A stretch of 64,000 nucleotides of DNA from contig UQMF01000002.1 of NCBI GenBank assembly GCA_900542145.1, positions 124,001 through 188,000 of the forward strand, given 5' to 3'. Shown in pieces: positions 50,361 to 58,713 of this stretch. Source of the DNA: an uncultured Oscillospiraceae bacterium. Lineage in GTDB: Bacteria; Bacillota; Clostridia; Oscillospirales; Ruminococcaceae. The notes beneath the pieces were generated by a model, which did not search any database, was not told the origin of the DNA, and was given only the letters and a program-made list of their open reading frames with translations. The position numbers and the translations under genes were made by a program. Within the stretch, counting starts at the first letter, position 1; each line of letters starts with the position of its first letter.

Positions 50361-50939
50361 ATGTCAACGGAGGAATGCAGGCGCTTTGAAAAGAAGCTGG
50401 CGTTTCACACAGCGCCGTCGCTGCTTGGAATAAAGTGCGCAAGTCTGCTGACGCTTTCACGCAGCGAGTTTGATATCAGCGGAAATGCACGCAGATTCAA
50501 CCGGCGTGCGTCGGCAAAGGGACTGAAGATCAAGGTGCTGCGCGAGGAATGCGCGTGCCGCGACCGGTCGCTGATACTCGTCTATAACGAGAATAAGCTC
50601 GCGGAAAGGCTCTCCGGCAGGGAGGCACGGCAGCTGCTGAGCGAATACGGCTACGGCGATGAAATGACTCCGGAGCAGTGCCTTGAGCGGCTTTCGCAGC
50701 GTACCGCGTGCGACGAATTTCCGCACGAGATCGGCGTATTCCTTGACTATCCCGTGGAGGACGTCCGCGGATTCGTGCAGAACAGCGGCTGCAACTATAA
50801 GCTGTGCGGCTGCTGGAAAGTATACGGGAGCGTTGAGAGCGCCCGGAAGAAATTCGCAGCGTATGACAAATGCCGTGAATATCTATGCAGAAAACTGGAG
50901 CAGGGCGAGGATATCTACCGTGCCCTGAAGATATCGTAA
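50361..50939 (+). CDS. DUF3793 family protein
   Basis: A 192-residue cytoplasmic protein of the DUF3793 family. Conserved features are FHTAPSLLGIKCASLLTL near the start, LILVYNENKLAERL in the middle, and the FPHEIGVFLDYPVEDVRGFV segment followed by CNYKLCGCWKVYG with several Cys residues. In Firmicutes these genes are usually next to flavodoxin or ferrous-iron transport genes. Here flavodoxin follows after 13 bases. The biochemical function is unknown. The Cys-rich segment could bind metal. Confidence 0.88.
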   Translation: MSTEECRRFEKKLAFHTAPSLLGIKCASLLTLSRSEFDISGNARRFNRRASAKGLKIKVLREECACRDRSLILVYNENKLAERLSGREARQLLSEYGYGDEMTPEQCLERLSQRTACDEFPHEIGVFLDYPVEDVRGFVQNSGCNYKLCGCWKVYGSVESARKKFAAYDKCREYLCRKLEQGEDIYRALKIS

Positions 50940-50952
50940 GGAGGACTTCTAC

Positions 50953-51360
50953 ATGAAAACAGCAGTTATTTACTGGAGCGGAACAGGCAACACCGAGGCA
51001 ATGGCTAAGGCAGTGGCTGATGGTGCAGGCGCTGAGCTTTTCAGCGTATCCGCTTTTTCCGGCGATGTGGCAGATTACGACGCAGTGGCGTTCGGCTGCC
51101 CCGCAATGGGCGCAGAGAACCTTGAGGAAGGCGAGTTCGAGCCGTTCTTTGAGGGAATCGAAAGCAAGCTTTCCGGCAAGAAGGTGGCACTGTTCGGTTC
51201 CTATGGCTGGGGCGACGGCGAATGGATGCGTGAGTGGGCTGAGCGCGTCAAGAAAGACGGCGCAGTTCTCGTTAATGACGAGGGTCTTATTGTGAACGAA
51301 GCCCCCGACGACGCAGCCCTCGCAGACTGTAAGGCGCTCGGCGCAAAGCTTATCGGGTAA
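50953..51360 (+). CDS. Flavodoxin
   Basis: A 135-residue FMN electron carrier replacing ferredoxin when iron is scarce. The phosphate-binding loop is YWSGTGNTEAMAKAV at the N-terminus, with FGCPAMGAENLEE and LFGSYGWGDGEWM forming the isoalloxazine loops. AAGGAGG precedes the start. It is the second gene of the DUF3793 operon, followed by a structured non-coding region and terminator. Confidence 0.95.
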   Translation: MKTAVIYWSGTGNTEAMAKAVADGAGAELFSVSAFSGDVADYDAVAFGCPAMGAENLEEGEFEPFFEGIESKLSGKKVALFGSYGWGDGEWMREWAERVKKDGAVLVNDEGLIVNEAPDDAALADCKALGAKLIG

Positions 51361-51501
51361 TGTGACCCGGTGTTAAGGCGCAGCCCGGTTCACCTTTCCC
51401 CGGACTGCACCTGCGGCAAATGGCGCCGTTACCCGAAATTTGCAGATCTTTTCATATGATATGTCTGCCATGCGCGCTGATTGCCGCATGGCGCTTTTTT
51501 T
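51361..51501 (+). terminator. Structured 3' region and terminator of the flavodoxin operon
   Basis: The final stem GCCATGCG/CGCATGGC (51467-51474 and 51485-51492) with a following T-run is a clear intrinsic terminator. The preceding 100 bases can also fold: GGCGC/GCGCC closes a branched region containing CCCGG/CCGG, while CAAAT/ATTTG with CTGC/GCAG offers an alternative pairing. This part has no open frame with coding character. Confidence 0.7.
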
Positions 51502-51543
51502 ATGAAACTTGTGTGATAATTCCGGCGGCGGATTTCCAAAAGC

Positions 51544-51572
51544 TTGACAAAAATGCTCAGGGGGGATATACT
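51544..51572 (+). promoter_or_regulatory. Promoter of the P-type ATPase gene
   Basis: TTGACA (51544-51549), a 17-base spacer and TATACT (51567-51572). Confidence 0.8.
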
Positions 51573-51602
51573 ATATTATAAACAAACGACAGGGGTGATA
51601 TC

Positions 51603-54149
51603 ATGACTGATCCTATGACCGGACTGACCCGGGAGCAGGTCGCCGAAAAGACCGCCCGGGGCGAGAACGCCGGGGATTCCACCGTCAGATCAAAGAGCGT
51701 CGGCAGGATATTTGCCGATAATATATTCACGCTGTTCAACCTGATAAATGTGATAATTGCCGTGCTCGTGTTCCTGGTGGGAGCCTACCGGAACATGCTT
51801 TTCATGGGAGTTATCCTGTGCAATATAGCTATAGGAATATTCCAGGAGATACGCTCCAAGCGCATAATTGACCGGCTGTCCCTTATATCCGCGCCTAAGG
51901 CGCACCTGCTGAGGGACGGCGAGGAGCAGGTGCTTCCGGTTGCGGACCTTGTCCCGGGGGATATCATGCTTCTTTCCACCGGCAGGCAGCTCTGTGCGGA
52001 CGGGGTTCTCGTGTCCGGCGAGCTGGAGGCAGATGAGAGCCTGCTGACCGGCGAAAGCGACACGGTAGTGAAGCGCCCGGGGGACACGCTGTATTCCGGA
52101 AGCTTTGTGGTAGCCGGCAGCGGAAAGGCGGAAGCGACAGCGGTCGGAGCGGCGGCATACGCGAACAAGATCGCAGCAGGCGCCAAGAAATCCAGAAAGC
52201 GCCGTTCGGACATGATGGACGCCATCAACAAGATAATCTCTGCTATATCCGTGTGTATCCTGCCGTTTGCGCTGGTGCTGTTCACCAAGGCGCTGTTTGT
52301 TGCCGGGCAGGAGCTTCAGTACAGTGTGACGAGTACCGCTGCCGCAATAATCGGAATGATCCCCGAGGGGCTTGTTCTGCTGACGAGTATCGCGCTGGCG
52401 GTGAGCTCCATAAGGCTTGCGCGCCGCCGTACTCTCTGCCAGGACCTGTACTGTGTGGAAAGCCTTGCCCGGGTGGACGTTCTCTGCCTTGACAAGACCG
52501 GAACGATAACCACCGGAAACATGCAGCTTAGCGAGATAGTCCGCCTGGACGCGGATTTCACGCCGGAGCCGGCGCTGTCTGCACTTTCCGGGGCGCTGGG
52601 GGCGGAGAACCAGACCATGGCGGCAGTCGCCCGCAGATTCCCGGGAGGAAACGACGTGCACTGCGTAAAGACGGAGCCGTTTTCCTCCGCGCGGAAATGG
52701 AGCGCGGCGCAGTTCGAGGAATATGGCACGCTGATTCTGGGCGCGCCCAGCTTCGTCCTCGGCGCGGACGAGTATTCCGCCATCAGGGAGCAGTGCGAGA
52801 AGTACTCCTCCCGGGGAATGCGCGTGCTTCTCCTGGCGCAGAGCCGCGAGCCGCTGCCGGACAAGGCGCTTCCCGGCGGAGTAGTTCCGCGAGCGCTGGT
52901 GGTGCTTTCCGATGAGATAAGGGAGAGCGCGCCCTCCACCCTGGAGTACTTTCGGTCGCAGGGCGTGGATATCCGCGTGATATCCGGCGACGACCCGGTG
53001 ACGGTATCCAACGTGGCGGCAAAGGCAGGGCTTCCCGGCGCGGAGAATTACGCCGACATATCGCTGCTGACCGATGAGGAGCTTCCGGAAGCTGCGGAAA
53101 AGTACACCGTCTTCGGCAGGGTAACTCCCTCCCGGAAGCTTGCGCTGGTGAAGGCGCTGAGGTCGGCAGGTCACAAGGTCGCGATGACCGGCGACGGAGT
53201 GAACGATGTGCTGGCGCTCCGGGAGGCGGATTGCTCCGTGGCGGTGCAGTCCGGCAGCGACGCGGCAAGGTGCGTGTCCCAGCTTGTGCTGCTCGACAGC
53301 GACTTTTCCGCAATGCCCCTCGCCGTGGAGGAGGGCAGGCGCTGTATCAACAATATCCAGCGTTCTGCGTCTCTGTTCCTTGTTAAGACGATATTCTCGT
53401 TCCTGCTTTCGGTGATGTTCCTGTTCTCATCGTCGGCGTATCCGTTCCAGCCGATACAGCTGACGCTGATAAGCGCGCTGTTTATCGGCGCTCCATCGTT
53501 CCTCCTGGCTCTGGAGCCTAACAAGGACCGGGTGCAGGGAAGATTCATAGCGAACGTCCTGAAAAAGGCGCTCCCGGGAGGGCTTACTGTCGTGTTGGGT
53601 ATCGGCGCCCTGCTGGTGCTCCAGAATATATTCTCGATTCCGCAGGAGCGGCTTTCGGTCATGGCGGTATACGTCACTGCCGGAGTACTCTACGGGGTGC
53701 TTTTCCGGGTCTGCAAGCCGTTCCGGAAGTGGCACATCATCATGCTGGCAGTCGTCCCGGCGGTGTTCTGCGCCGCGTGCTGGCTCGTCAGCCCGCTGTT
53801 CTATATCGTTCCACTGAATTTCAGCGAGTGGCTGTGCGTTGCGTGTGTGATTCCCGGGGAACTGATGATTTTCTGGGGGCTGGTCAATCTCCTGGGCAGG
53901 ATACTCGGGCGCTGGTCCGGCGGATTCCCACCAATGCCGCGCACCAAGAAGGCCTGCGCCGGGACTGTGCTCGTCCTGTCGGCGGCATATGCGGTGTGGC
54001 TTTTCCTGATACTGGCGGATTACCTTGCCGTAAGGAACGGCGCGGTCCCGATATTTGCCATGAAACAGCCGGACGGCACGAATTCCGGGCTTCTCTACAC
54101 GATAACCGACGGAGTGTTCCATGTATTCGGGCGTGATATAATTCCATAA
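51603..54149 (+). CDS. P-type cation-transporting ATPase (CtpE-like)
   Basis: An 848-residue membrane pump with about ten helices. Actuator motif DESLLTGES, helix-4 motif IPEGLVLLTS, phosphorylation site CLDKTGTITTGNM, hinge MTGDGVNDVLALREADC and VAVQSGSDAARC are all intact. There is no N-terminal heavy-metal domain. The IPEGLVLL form of helix 4 resembles the CtpE branch, whose mycobacterial member takes up calcium, rather than classical SERCA-type (IPEGLP) or copper pumps (CPC). Ion and direction remain inferred. Monocistronic, with the terminator at 54199-54219. Confidence 0.9.
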   Translation: MTDPMTGLTREQVAEKTARGENAGDSTVRSKSVGRIFADNIFTLFNLINVIIAVLVFLVGAYRNMLFMGVILCNIAIGIFQEIRSKRIIDRLSLISAPKAHLLRDGEEQVLPVADLVPGDIMLLSTGRQLCADGVLVSGELEADESLLTGESDTVVKRPGDTLYSGSFVVAGSGKAEATAVGAAAYANKIAAGAKKSRKRRSDMMDAINKIISAISVCILPFALVLFTKALFVAGQELQYSVTSTAAAIIGMIPEGLVLLTSIALAVSSIRLARRRTLCQDLYCVESLARVDVLCLDKTGTITTGNMQLSEIVRLDADFTPEPALSALSGALGAENQTMAAVARRFPGGNDVHCVKTEPFSSARKWSAAQFEEYGTLILGAPSFVLGADEYSAIREQCEKYSSRGMRVLLLAQSREPLPDKALPGGVVPRALVVLSDEIRESAPSTLEYFRSQGVDIRVISGDDPVTVSNVAAKAGLPGAENYADISLLTDEELPEAAEKYTVFGRVTPSRKLALVKALRSAGHKVAMTGDGVNDVLALREADCSVAVQSGSDAARCVSQLVLLDSDFSAMPLAVEEGRRCINNIQRSASLFLVKTIFSFLLSVMFLFSSSAYPFQPIQLTLISALFIGAPSFLLALEPNKDRVQGRFIANVLKKALPGGLTVVLGIGALLVLQNIFSIPQERLSVMAVYVTAGVLYGVLFRVCKPFRKWHIIMLAVVPAVFCAACWLVSPLFYIVPLNFSEWLCVACVIPGELMIFWGLVNLLGRILGRWSGGFPPMPRTKKACAGTVLVLSAAYAVWLFLILADYLAVRNGAVPIFAMKQPDGTNSGLLYTITDGVFHVFGRDIIP

Positions 54150-54198
54150 GATAAAAGCGAACAGGGAAGCCCGTACAGGACTTCCATAAATAAAGATT

Positions 54199-54231
54199 GG
54201 AGGGTGCACAGCGCCCTCCGTTTGTATTTTA
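54199..54231. terminator. Terminator between P-type ATPase and VWA genes
   Basis: A 9-bp stem GGAGGGTGC/GCGCCCTCC (one wobble; 54199-54207 and 54211-54219) is followed by GTTTGTATTTT. The minus-strand flank is T-rich too. Confidence 0.75.
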
Positions 54232-55377
54232 TGCGAAACCGGCAAGCGAACGCCGCTTCAGCGCATTTTCCAGCACTTCCGGAAGCCGCTCCGGAGGGCA
54301 CGCGAAGCATGGGATATCCAGTGCCGACACCCTTTTGGCGAGTTCCTCGTCAAATATAGGCTTTCCGCTGTCGGATACCGCGAGCAGCACCACGATGTTC
54401 ACGCCGGAGCTGCGGAGTTCCTCCAGACGGCGGAGCAGTCTGCTGCGGTTTCCGCCCTCGTACAGGTCGGTGACAATGAACATTGTGGTTTTTTCCGGCT
54501 GAGTCACCAGCCCGGAGCAGTACGCCACGGATTTTTCTATGTCCGTGCCGCCGCCGAGCTGTATTCCATACAGCAGCTCCACCGGGTCGGAGCAGTGCTC
54601 CGTGAGGTCGGTGACGGCGGTGTCGAAGGCGATGACGTGAGTCCTGAGGGAGCTTATGCTGGCGAGGATACAGCCCATCACGGAGGAATATATCGCGGAT
54701 TCCGCCATGGAGCCGCTCTGGTCGATATCCAGAATCACGGTGCGCGAGCCGGATTTCGCCGCGCGCTCATAGAACCAGAATTTTTCCGGCAGCAGCAGTT
54801 TCCGCTCCGGGTCGTAATTTCCGAGATTGCGGCGGATAGTCGTGCGAAAATCCAGCGCCGCCGCACTGGGTATGGGGGAGTGTTCCCGGCGGTTCAGCGC
54901 GGAGCTTACGGAGCGGCGCAGGTCGTCGGACAGGCGGCGGTTTATGTCCTCCACTATCTTCGCGATATAGCGGTGCGCGTTGTCCTTTGCCCGGGCAGGG
55001 ATCTGGTCTTTCAGCGTGAGCAGCAGCGCCGCCGTGGAGATATCCGGTGCCAGTCCCTCCAGCATTTCCGGCTCAAAGAGAAGCTGCTTCAGTCCACAGC
55101 GTTCGATCGCGTCGTTCTGTATTATGCGAATCTCGGTCTGGCTGAAAAGCGAACGCAGGTCGCCGAGCCATTTCGTCAGCTTCGGCGAGGATTTGCCGCT
55201 GCCTGCCATTCCGGAGGAGCTACCGTCGGAGTTTCCGCCGTATATCTGCGACAGCGCGGAATCCATGAGCATATCCTCCTCGGACATCGCGCCGGCGCCG
55301 CCTAGGGAGTTCATCGTATCCTCGCAGCAGCTGCCGAGAATCAGCCGCCAGCGTTTCAGAATTTCCTTGTTTTCCAT
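54229..55377 (-). CDS. VWA-domain protein (CoxE-like) of the SWIM-MoxR operon
   Basis: A 382-residue cytoplasmic protein. An N-terminal helical region (1-190) is followed by a von Willebrand A domain (about 195-375) with an intact metal site, DIDQSGSMAESAIY (DxSxS), then GGGTDIEKSV and IVTDLYEGG. It most resembles VWA proteins paired with MoxR ATPases, which act together in assembling or remodelling protein complexes. Its ATG abuts the stop of the DUF5682 gene, and it is the last gene of the five-gene operon. Confidence 0.88.
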   Translation of the reverse strand: MENKEILKRWRLILGSCCEDTMNSLGGAGAMSEEDMLMDSALSQIYGGNSDGSSSGMAGSGKSSPKLTKWLGDLRSLFSQTEIRIIQNDAIERCGLKQLLFEPEMLEGLAPDISTAALLLTLKDQIPARAKDNAHRYIAKIVEDINRRLSDDLRRSVSSALNRREHSPIPSAAALDFRTTIRRNLGNYDPERKLLLPEKFWFYERAAKSGSRTVILDIDQSGSMAESAIYSSVMGCILASISSLRTHVIAFDTAVTDLTEHCSDPVELLYGIQLGGGTDIEKSVAYCSGLVTQPEKTTMFIVTDLYEGGNRSRLLRRLEELRSSGVNIVVLLAVSDSGKPIFDEELAKRVSALDIPCFACPPERLPEVLENALKRRSLAGFA

Positions 55378-57618
55378 TCAAATATCTCCGAAGTCAAAAT
55401 CGTCAAGACTGCCGATGTCCTGCTGTTCCTGCGCATTCAGCGCCCCGGTCGTGAATTCAGCCGCCGACTGCTTTGAGATCCCCAGCACTTCGCCGATGTT
55501 CTCGGCTATGTCGGATTTTTCAGCAGGGGTGTATTCCGCGAACGTGCGCCGCAGGCAGACAAGCACCGGCTTGAATTCCTCGGTGGAAAGCCCTGCCGTG
55601 AAATCGCACAGCTTCTCCCAGACGGAAAGGCGGCTTATCAGTGCGCGGCGGTTCTTCTTCGAGAATCCCTCGAACCACTGCGCGCCCTCTGCGGCGAATC
55701 CCGGGGACAGCCGCCTGCCGATAAGCTCCGAGAGCTTGCCGGGGGCTATCAGTCCGCGCTCCATCAGCACCGCGCAGCAGAATCCCGAGAGCAGCGGCGC
55801 GGCGAAGTTGCTGTCCGCGATATCCGATAGCAGGGCGGTGAATCGGTCGCCGTCCATAAAATCATGCGCAGTGCAGGCATCGTTCACGGCGGAAACCGCG
55901 GTTATCAGCTGCTCCGCCGCCGGGCGGTCGCATACTGCTCCCGACGGAAGGCACAGGCAGAATCTCAGGAACAGCTTCTCCATAAGTTCCGGCAGGCTGC
56001 TGGTATCCAGCCGGCGGATACTGCCGAAGCGCAGTATTCCCGACAGCGTGCCCAGCGCCCTGCCGACTTCCGCGGCGGAGGAGCACTCCGCGGTCTGCTT
56101 CTGCACGGAGGAAGCGGCGGTCCGCACGCAGTCCGGCAGTCCGCATTCAAACGCGGTGTCGAGCAGCGCGGCGGTCTGCGCCACGGATTCCGCCCCGGCA
56201 AGCTGCAGGGAGATATCGTTAGCCGCCGCCTGCTCCACCGTGTCGCCCTTCAGGGAGGCCTCCACTATTTCGATTTCCGCCTGGGGCGTCCAGCGGAGTT
56301 CCCACAGTTCCGCCCAGGTGGCGTTGTCCTGCGGCCGCGCCTTCTGTAGGCAGAAGCTGACGCCTAGCGCTTTCAGCCGGTGCAGGAAGAACGAGCGCTC
56401 AAGGTCGATGAACGCCGCCTTTTCCGTCTTTACCCGGAGATTCTCGCGCAGGTCGAGGGGCAGTTCCTCTGCGGTCGCCTTGCGGTATTTTTGCAGCTTC
56501 AGCTCCTTCAGCTGCCGCATGAAATCCTCCTGGACGGAGGTGCAGACTGCGCCCTCCGGCATGGAGCCTATCCGCGTTCCGATCTCGACGTCTGCGCAGG
56601 CGAGGGATATTTCCGCGAAGCTGCCGTGACCCATGCAGGTGACTGCCGCGTCGCGCAGGTCGGCGAGGTTCGGAAGCTTGCCGCCGCGCATTTCGGCGAG
56701 AGTGTCCGCAAGGCGTTTGGCTTCGATCACTTCCGCCGTGGAGCAGGCGAAGCCGTGTTCGCGCTGATACTCCGCTATTTTAGCGAGGTACTGCGCGGCG
56801 CTGTTCCGGATATCCCCGGAGCGGCGGCAGTTCCACAGGAGTTCGCTGTATCCGGGAGCCCTGCACCCGGCGCCGTAGCCGGAGCGCTCCGACAGGCGGT
56901 AGTAGGAATACGGCATGAGCGTCGCCTTTGAGGTCACGGTCGGTAGCTTACCGGTGAGTTTCGCGTCCTCCTGTGTGAACGGGACGTTTTTCAGTCCTGC
57001 GGTGTGGAAGGCTCCGGTCAGCACCGCGATATTACCGCCGGGGTGCGCGGATTCGCACTCGCTTATCACCCGGCGCATGAATGCTTCGCGCAGGGAGTTG
57101 TGCGCGTCGCTGCCGGAAAAACCGCGCAGCGACGCGCCGTAGTTCTCAGCGGCGGCGAGGAAGTCCTCATAGCTTTCGCACTGCTCAAAGCAGTATTCCC
57201 AGAAGGAGCCGTTGTCCATTCCGGAAACCGCCTCCATGCGCTCGTAAACGTTCGGCGAGCGGTCGTCAGTGGAGCCGTCCTCGTCGTCGGATTCCTGCTG
57301 TATCTGCGCCAGCACGCAGTCGGAGGGCAGGTCGCAGAAGCGCACCTCCACACCGTTTCGCACCGCCCACATCATCGCGGCGTATTCCGGGGAGAATTCC
57401 GCGAAGGGGTAGAGCACGGTGTGCACCGGGGCTTCCTCGGTGTAGGCGAGTATCGCGCCGGGCAGCTTCACCTCCGGGGCGCAAAGCTGCGGGATCAGTC
57501 CGCTGAGGTCGGAGGGACCCTCGATGAGCAGCACCTCCGGCTGTGTGCGCCGCAGGAATTCCTCAGCGTAATATGCGCAGGCAGGGGAGTGGTGTCTTAC
57601 TCCGAAATAGTGCGTCAT
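55378..57618 (-). CDS. DUF5682 family protein
   Basis: A 746-residue cytoplasmic protein. The N-terminal domain (THYFGVRHHSPACAYYAEEF, VLLIEGPSDLSGLIPQL, and NIAVLTGAFHTAGL near residue 230) is the part typical of DUF5682. The rest is mainly helical with no recognised motif. The GVRHHSP and GAFHT His residues look like a possible active or metal site, but no reaction is known. The ATG shares one base with the MoxR stop (TAATG), so translation is coupled. The partnership with MoxR and VWA genes is the main functional clue. Confidence 0.82.
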   Translation of the reverse strand: MTHYFGVRHHSPACAYYAEEFLRRTQPEVLLIEGPSDLSGLIPQLCAPEVKLPGAILAYTEEAPVHTVLYPFAEFSPEYAAMMWAVRNGVEVRFCDLPSDCVLAQIQQESDDEDGSTDDRSPNVYERMEAVSGMDNGSFWEYCFEQCESYEDFLAAAENYGASLRGFSGSDAHNSLREAFMRRVISECESAHPGGNIAVLTGAFHTAGLKNVPFTQEDAKLTGKLPTVTSKATLMPYSYYRLSERSGYGAGCRAPGYSELLWNCRRSGDIRNSAAQYLAKIAEYQREHGFACSTAEVIEAKRLADTLAEMRGGKLPNLADLRDAAVTCMGHGSFAEISLACADVEIGTRIGSMPEGAVCTSVQEDFMRQLKELKLQKYRKATAEELPLDLRENLRVKTEKAAFIDLERSFFLHRLKALGVSFCLQKARPQDNATWAELWELRWTPQAEIEIVEASLKGDTVEQAAANDISLQLAGAESVAQTAALLDTAFECGLPDCVRTAASSVQKQTAECSSAAEVGRALGTLSGILRFGSIRRLDTSSLPELMEKLFLRFCLCLPSGAVCDRPAAEQLITAVSAVNDACTAHDFMDGDRFTALLSDIADSNFAAPLLSGFCCAVLMERGLIAPGKLSELIGRRLSPGFAAEGAQWFEGFSKKNRRALISRLSVWEKLCDFTAGLSTEEFKPVLVCLRRTFAEYTPAEKSDIAENIGEVLGISKQSAAEFTTGALNAQEQQDIGSLDDFDFGDI

Positions 57619-58697
57619 TATGCGTTTCTCTCCCTGCATTCAGCGTACAGTCCTGCGCATTCACGGCGCTTTTTCATCACGTTTTCGAGGTATTCCGCCC
57701 AGACAGCCTTGTCCTTGGTGTCGTCCTTGACGACTGCGCCCTGGAGCGCGGAGGCAAGGTCGGAGTCGGAAATCACGCCGTTACCGAAGCTTCCGGCGAG
57801 CGCCATGCTGTTTATCAGCAGGGAGATAGCCTCCGCGGAGGACAGCACTCCGGAGGTCTGCTTCAGCTTGACCTGCCCGTCGAGGGTCTGCCCGTTCCGG
57901 AGTTCCCGGAAAATAGTCACAACGCGTTCCACGGAGGTGCGGTCGGGGAGTTTCGCGGTCAGCCCGAAGCTGTCGGAAAGCTGCGCGACCCTGGTATTTA
58001 CAATGTTGATTTCGGTTTCCATATCCGCCGGGGCAGGAAGCACCACGATATTGAAGCGGCGCTTCAGCGCGGAGGACATCTCGTTGACGCCCTTGTCGCG
58101 CGTGTTGGCGGTGGCGATAACGGAGAATCCCTTTTTCGCAGGGACTTCCTCGGAAAGCTCCGGCACGGAAATGCGCTTTTCTGAAAGAATGGAGATGAGC
58201 GCGTCTTGCACCTCGCTGGCGCAGCGCGAAATCTCTTCAATGCGCGCAATAGCGCCGGCTTCCATCGCAGAGTACACCGGGCTTTTCACGAGCGCTTCGT
58301 GGGAGGGACCCTTCGCAAGCAGCAGCGCGTAGTTCCAGGAGTAGCGTATCTGCTCCTCAGTGGTGCCGGCGGTACCCTGGATAACCAGGGAGGAATCGCC
58401 GTTTATTGCTGCGGTGAGGTGCTCCGACAGCCAGGATTTCGCAGTGCCCGGCTCGCCTATCAGCAGGAGGGCGCGGTCGGTGACGAGGGTCGCAATGCAT
58501 ATCTCAACGATACGGCGGTCGCCCATGTATTTCGGCGTGATGACGGTATTACCGGACTTGCCGCCCATTATGTAGGTCAGCACGGAGCGCGGTGACATCT
58601 TCCAGCCGGTGGGCACGGGGTCTTTTTCGTTTTTGATGAGGGCTTCAAGCTCCGCCTTGTACAGTTCCTCGGCAGGCAGGCGCAGTATATCGGACAT
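57618..58697 (-). CDS. MoxR-type AAA+ ATPase
   Basis: A 359-residue ATPase. Walker A is LLLIGEPGTAKSWLSEHL (about 75-92), Walker B reads AIARIEEISRC with Glu in place of the usual Asp before the catalytic Glu, sensor 1 is SVIATANTRDKGVNEMSSALKRRFN with the arginine finger region, and a helical lid follows. MoxR proteins act with VWA partners as chaperone-like machines. It lies 16 bases downstream of the helical protein gene and is coupled to DUF5682. Confidence 0.92.
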   Translation of the reverse strand: MSDILRLPAEELYKAELEALIKNEKDPVPTGWKMSPRSVLTYIMGGKSGNTVITPKYMGDRRIVEICIATLVTDRALLLIGEPGTAKSWLSEHLTAAINGDSSLVIQGTAGTTEEQIRYSWNYALLLAKGPSHEALVKSPVYSAMEAGAIARIEEISRCASEVQDALISILSEKRISVPELSEEVPAKKGFSVIATANTRDKGVNEMSSALKRRFNIVVLPAPADMETEINIVNTRVAQLSDSFGLTAKLPDRTSVERVVTIFRELRNGQTLDGQVKLKQTSGVLSSAEAISLLINSMALAGSFGNGVISDSDLASALQGAVVKDDTKDKAVWAEYLENVMKKRRECAGLYAECRERNA

Positions 58698-58713
58698 GGT
58701 ATGGTTCCTTTCT

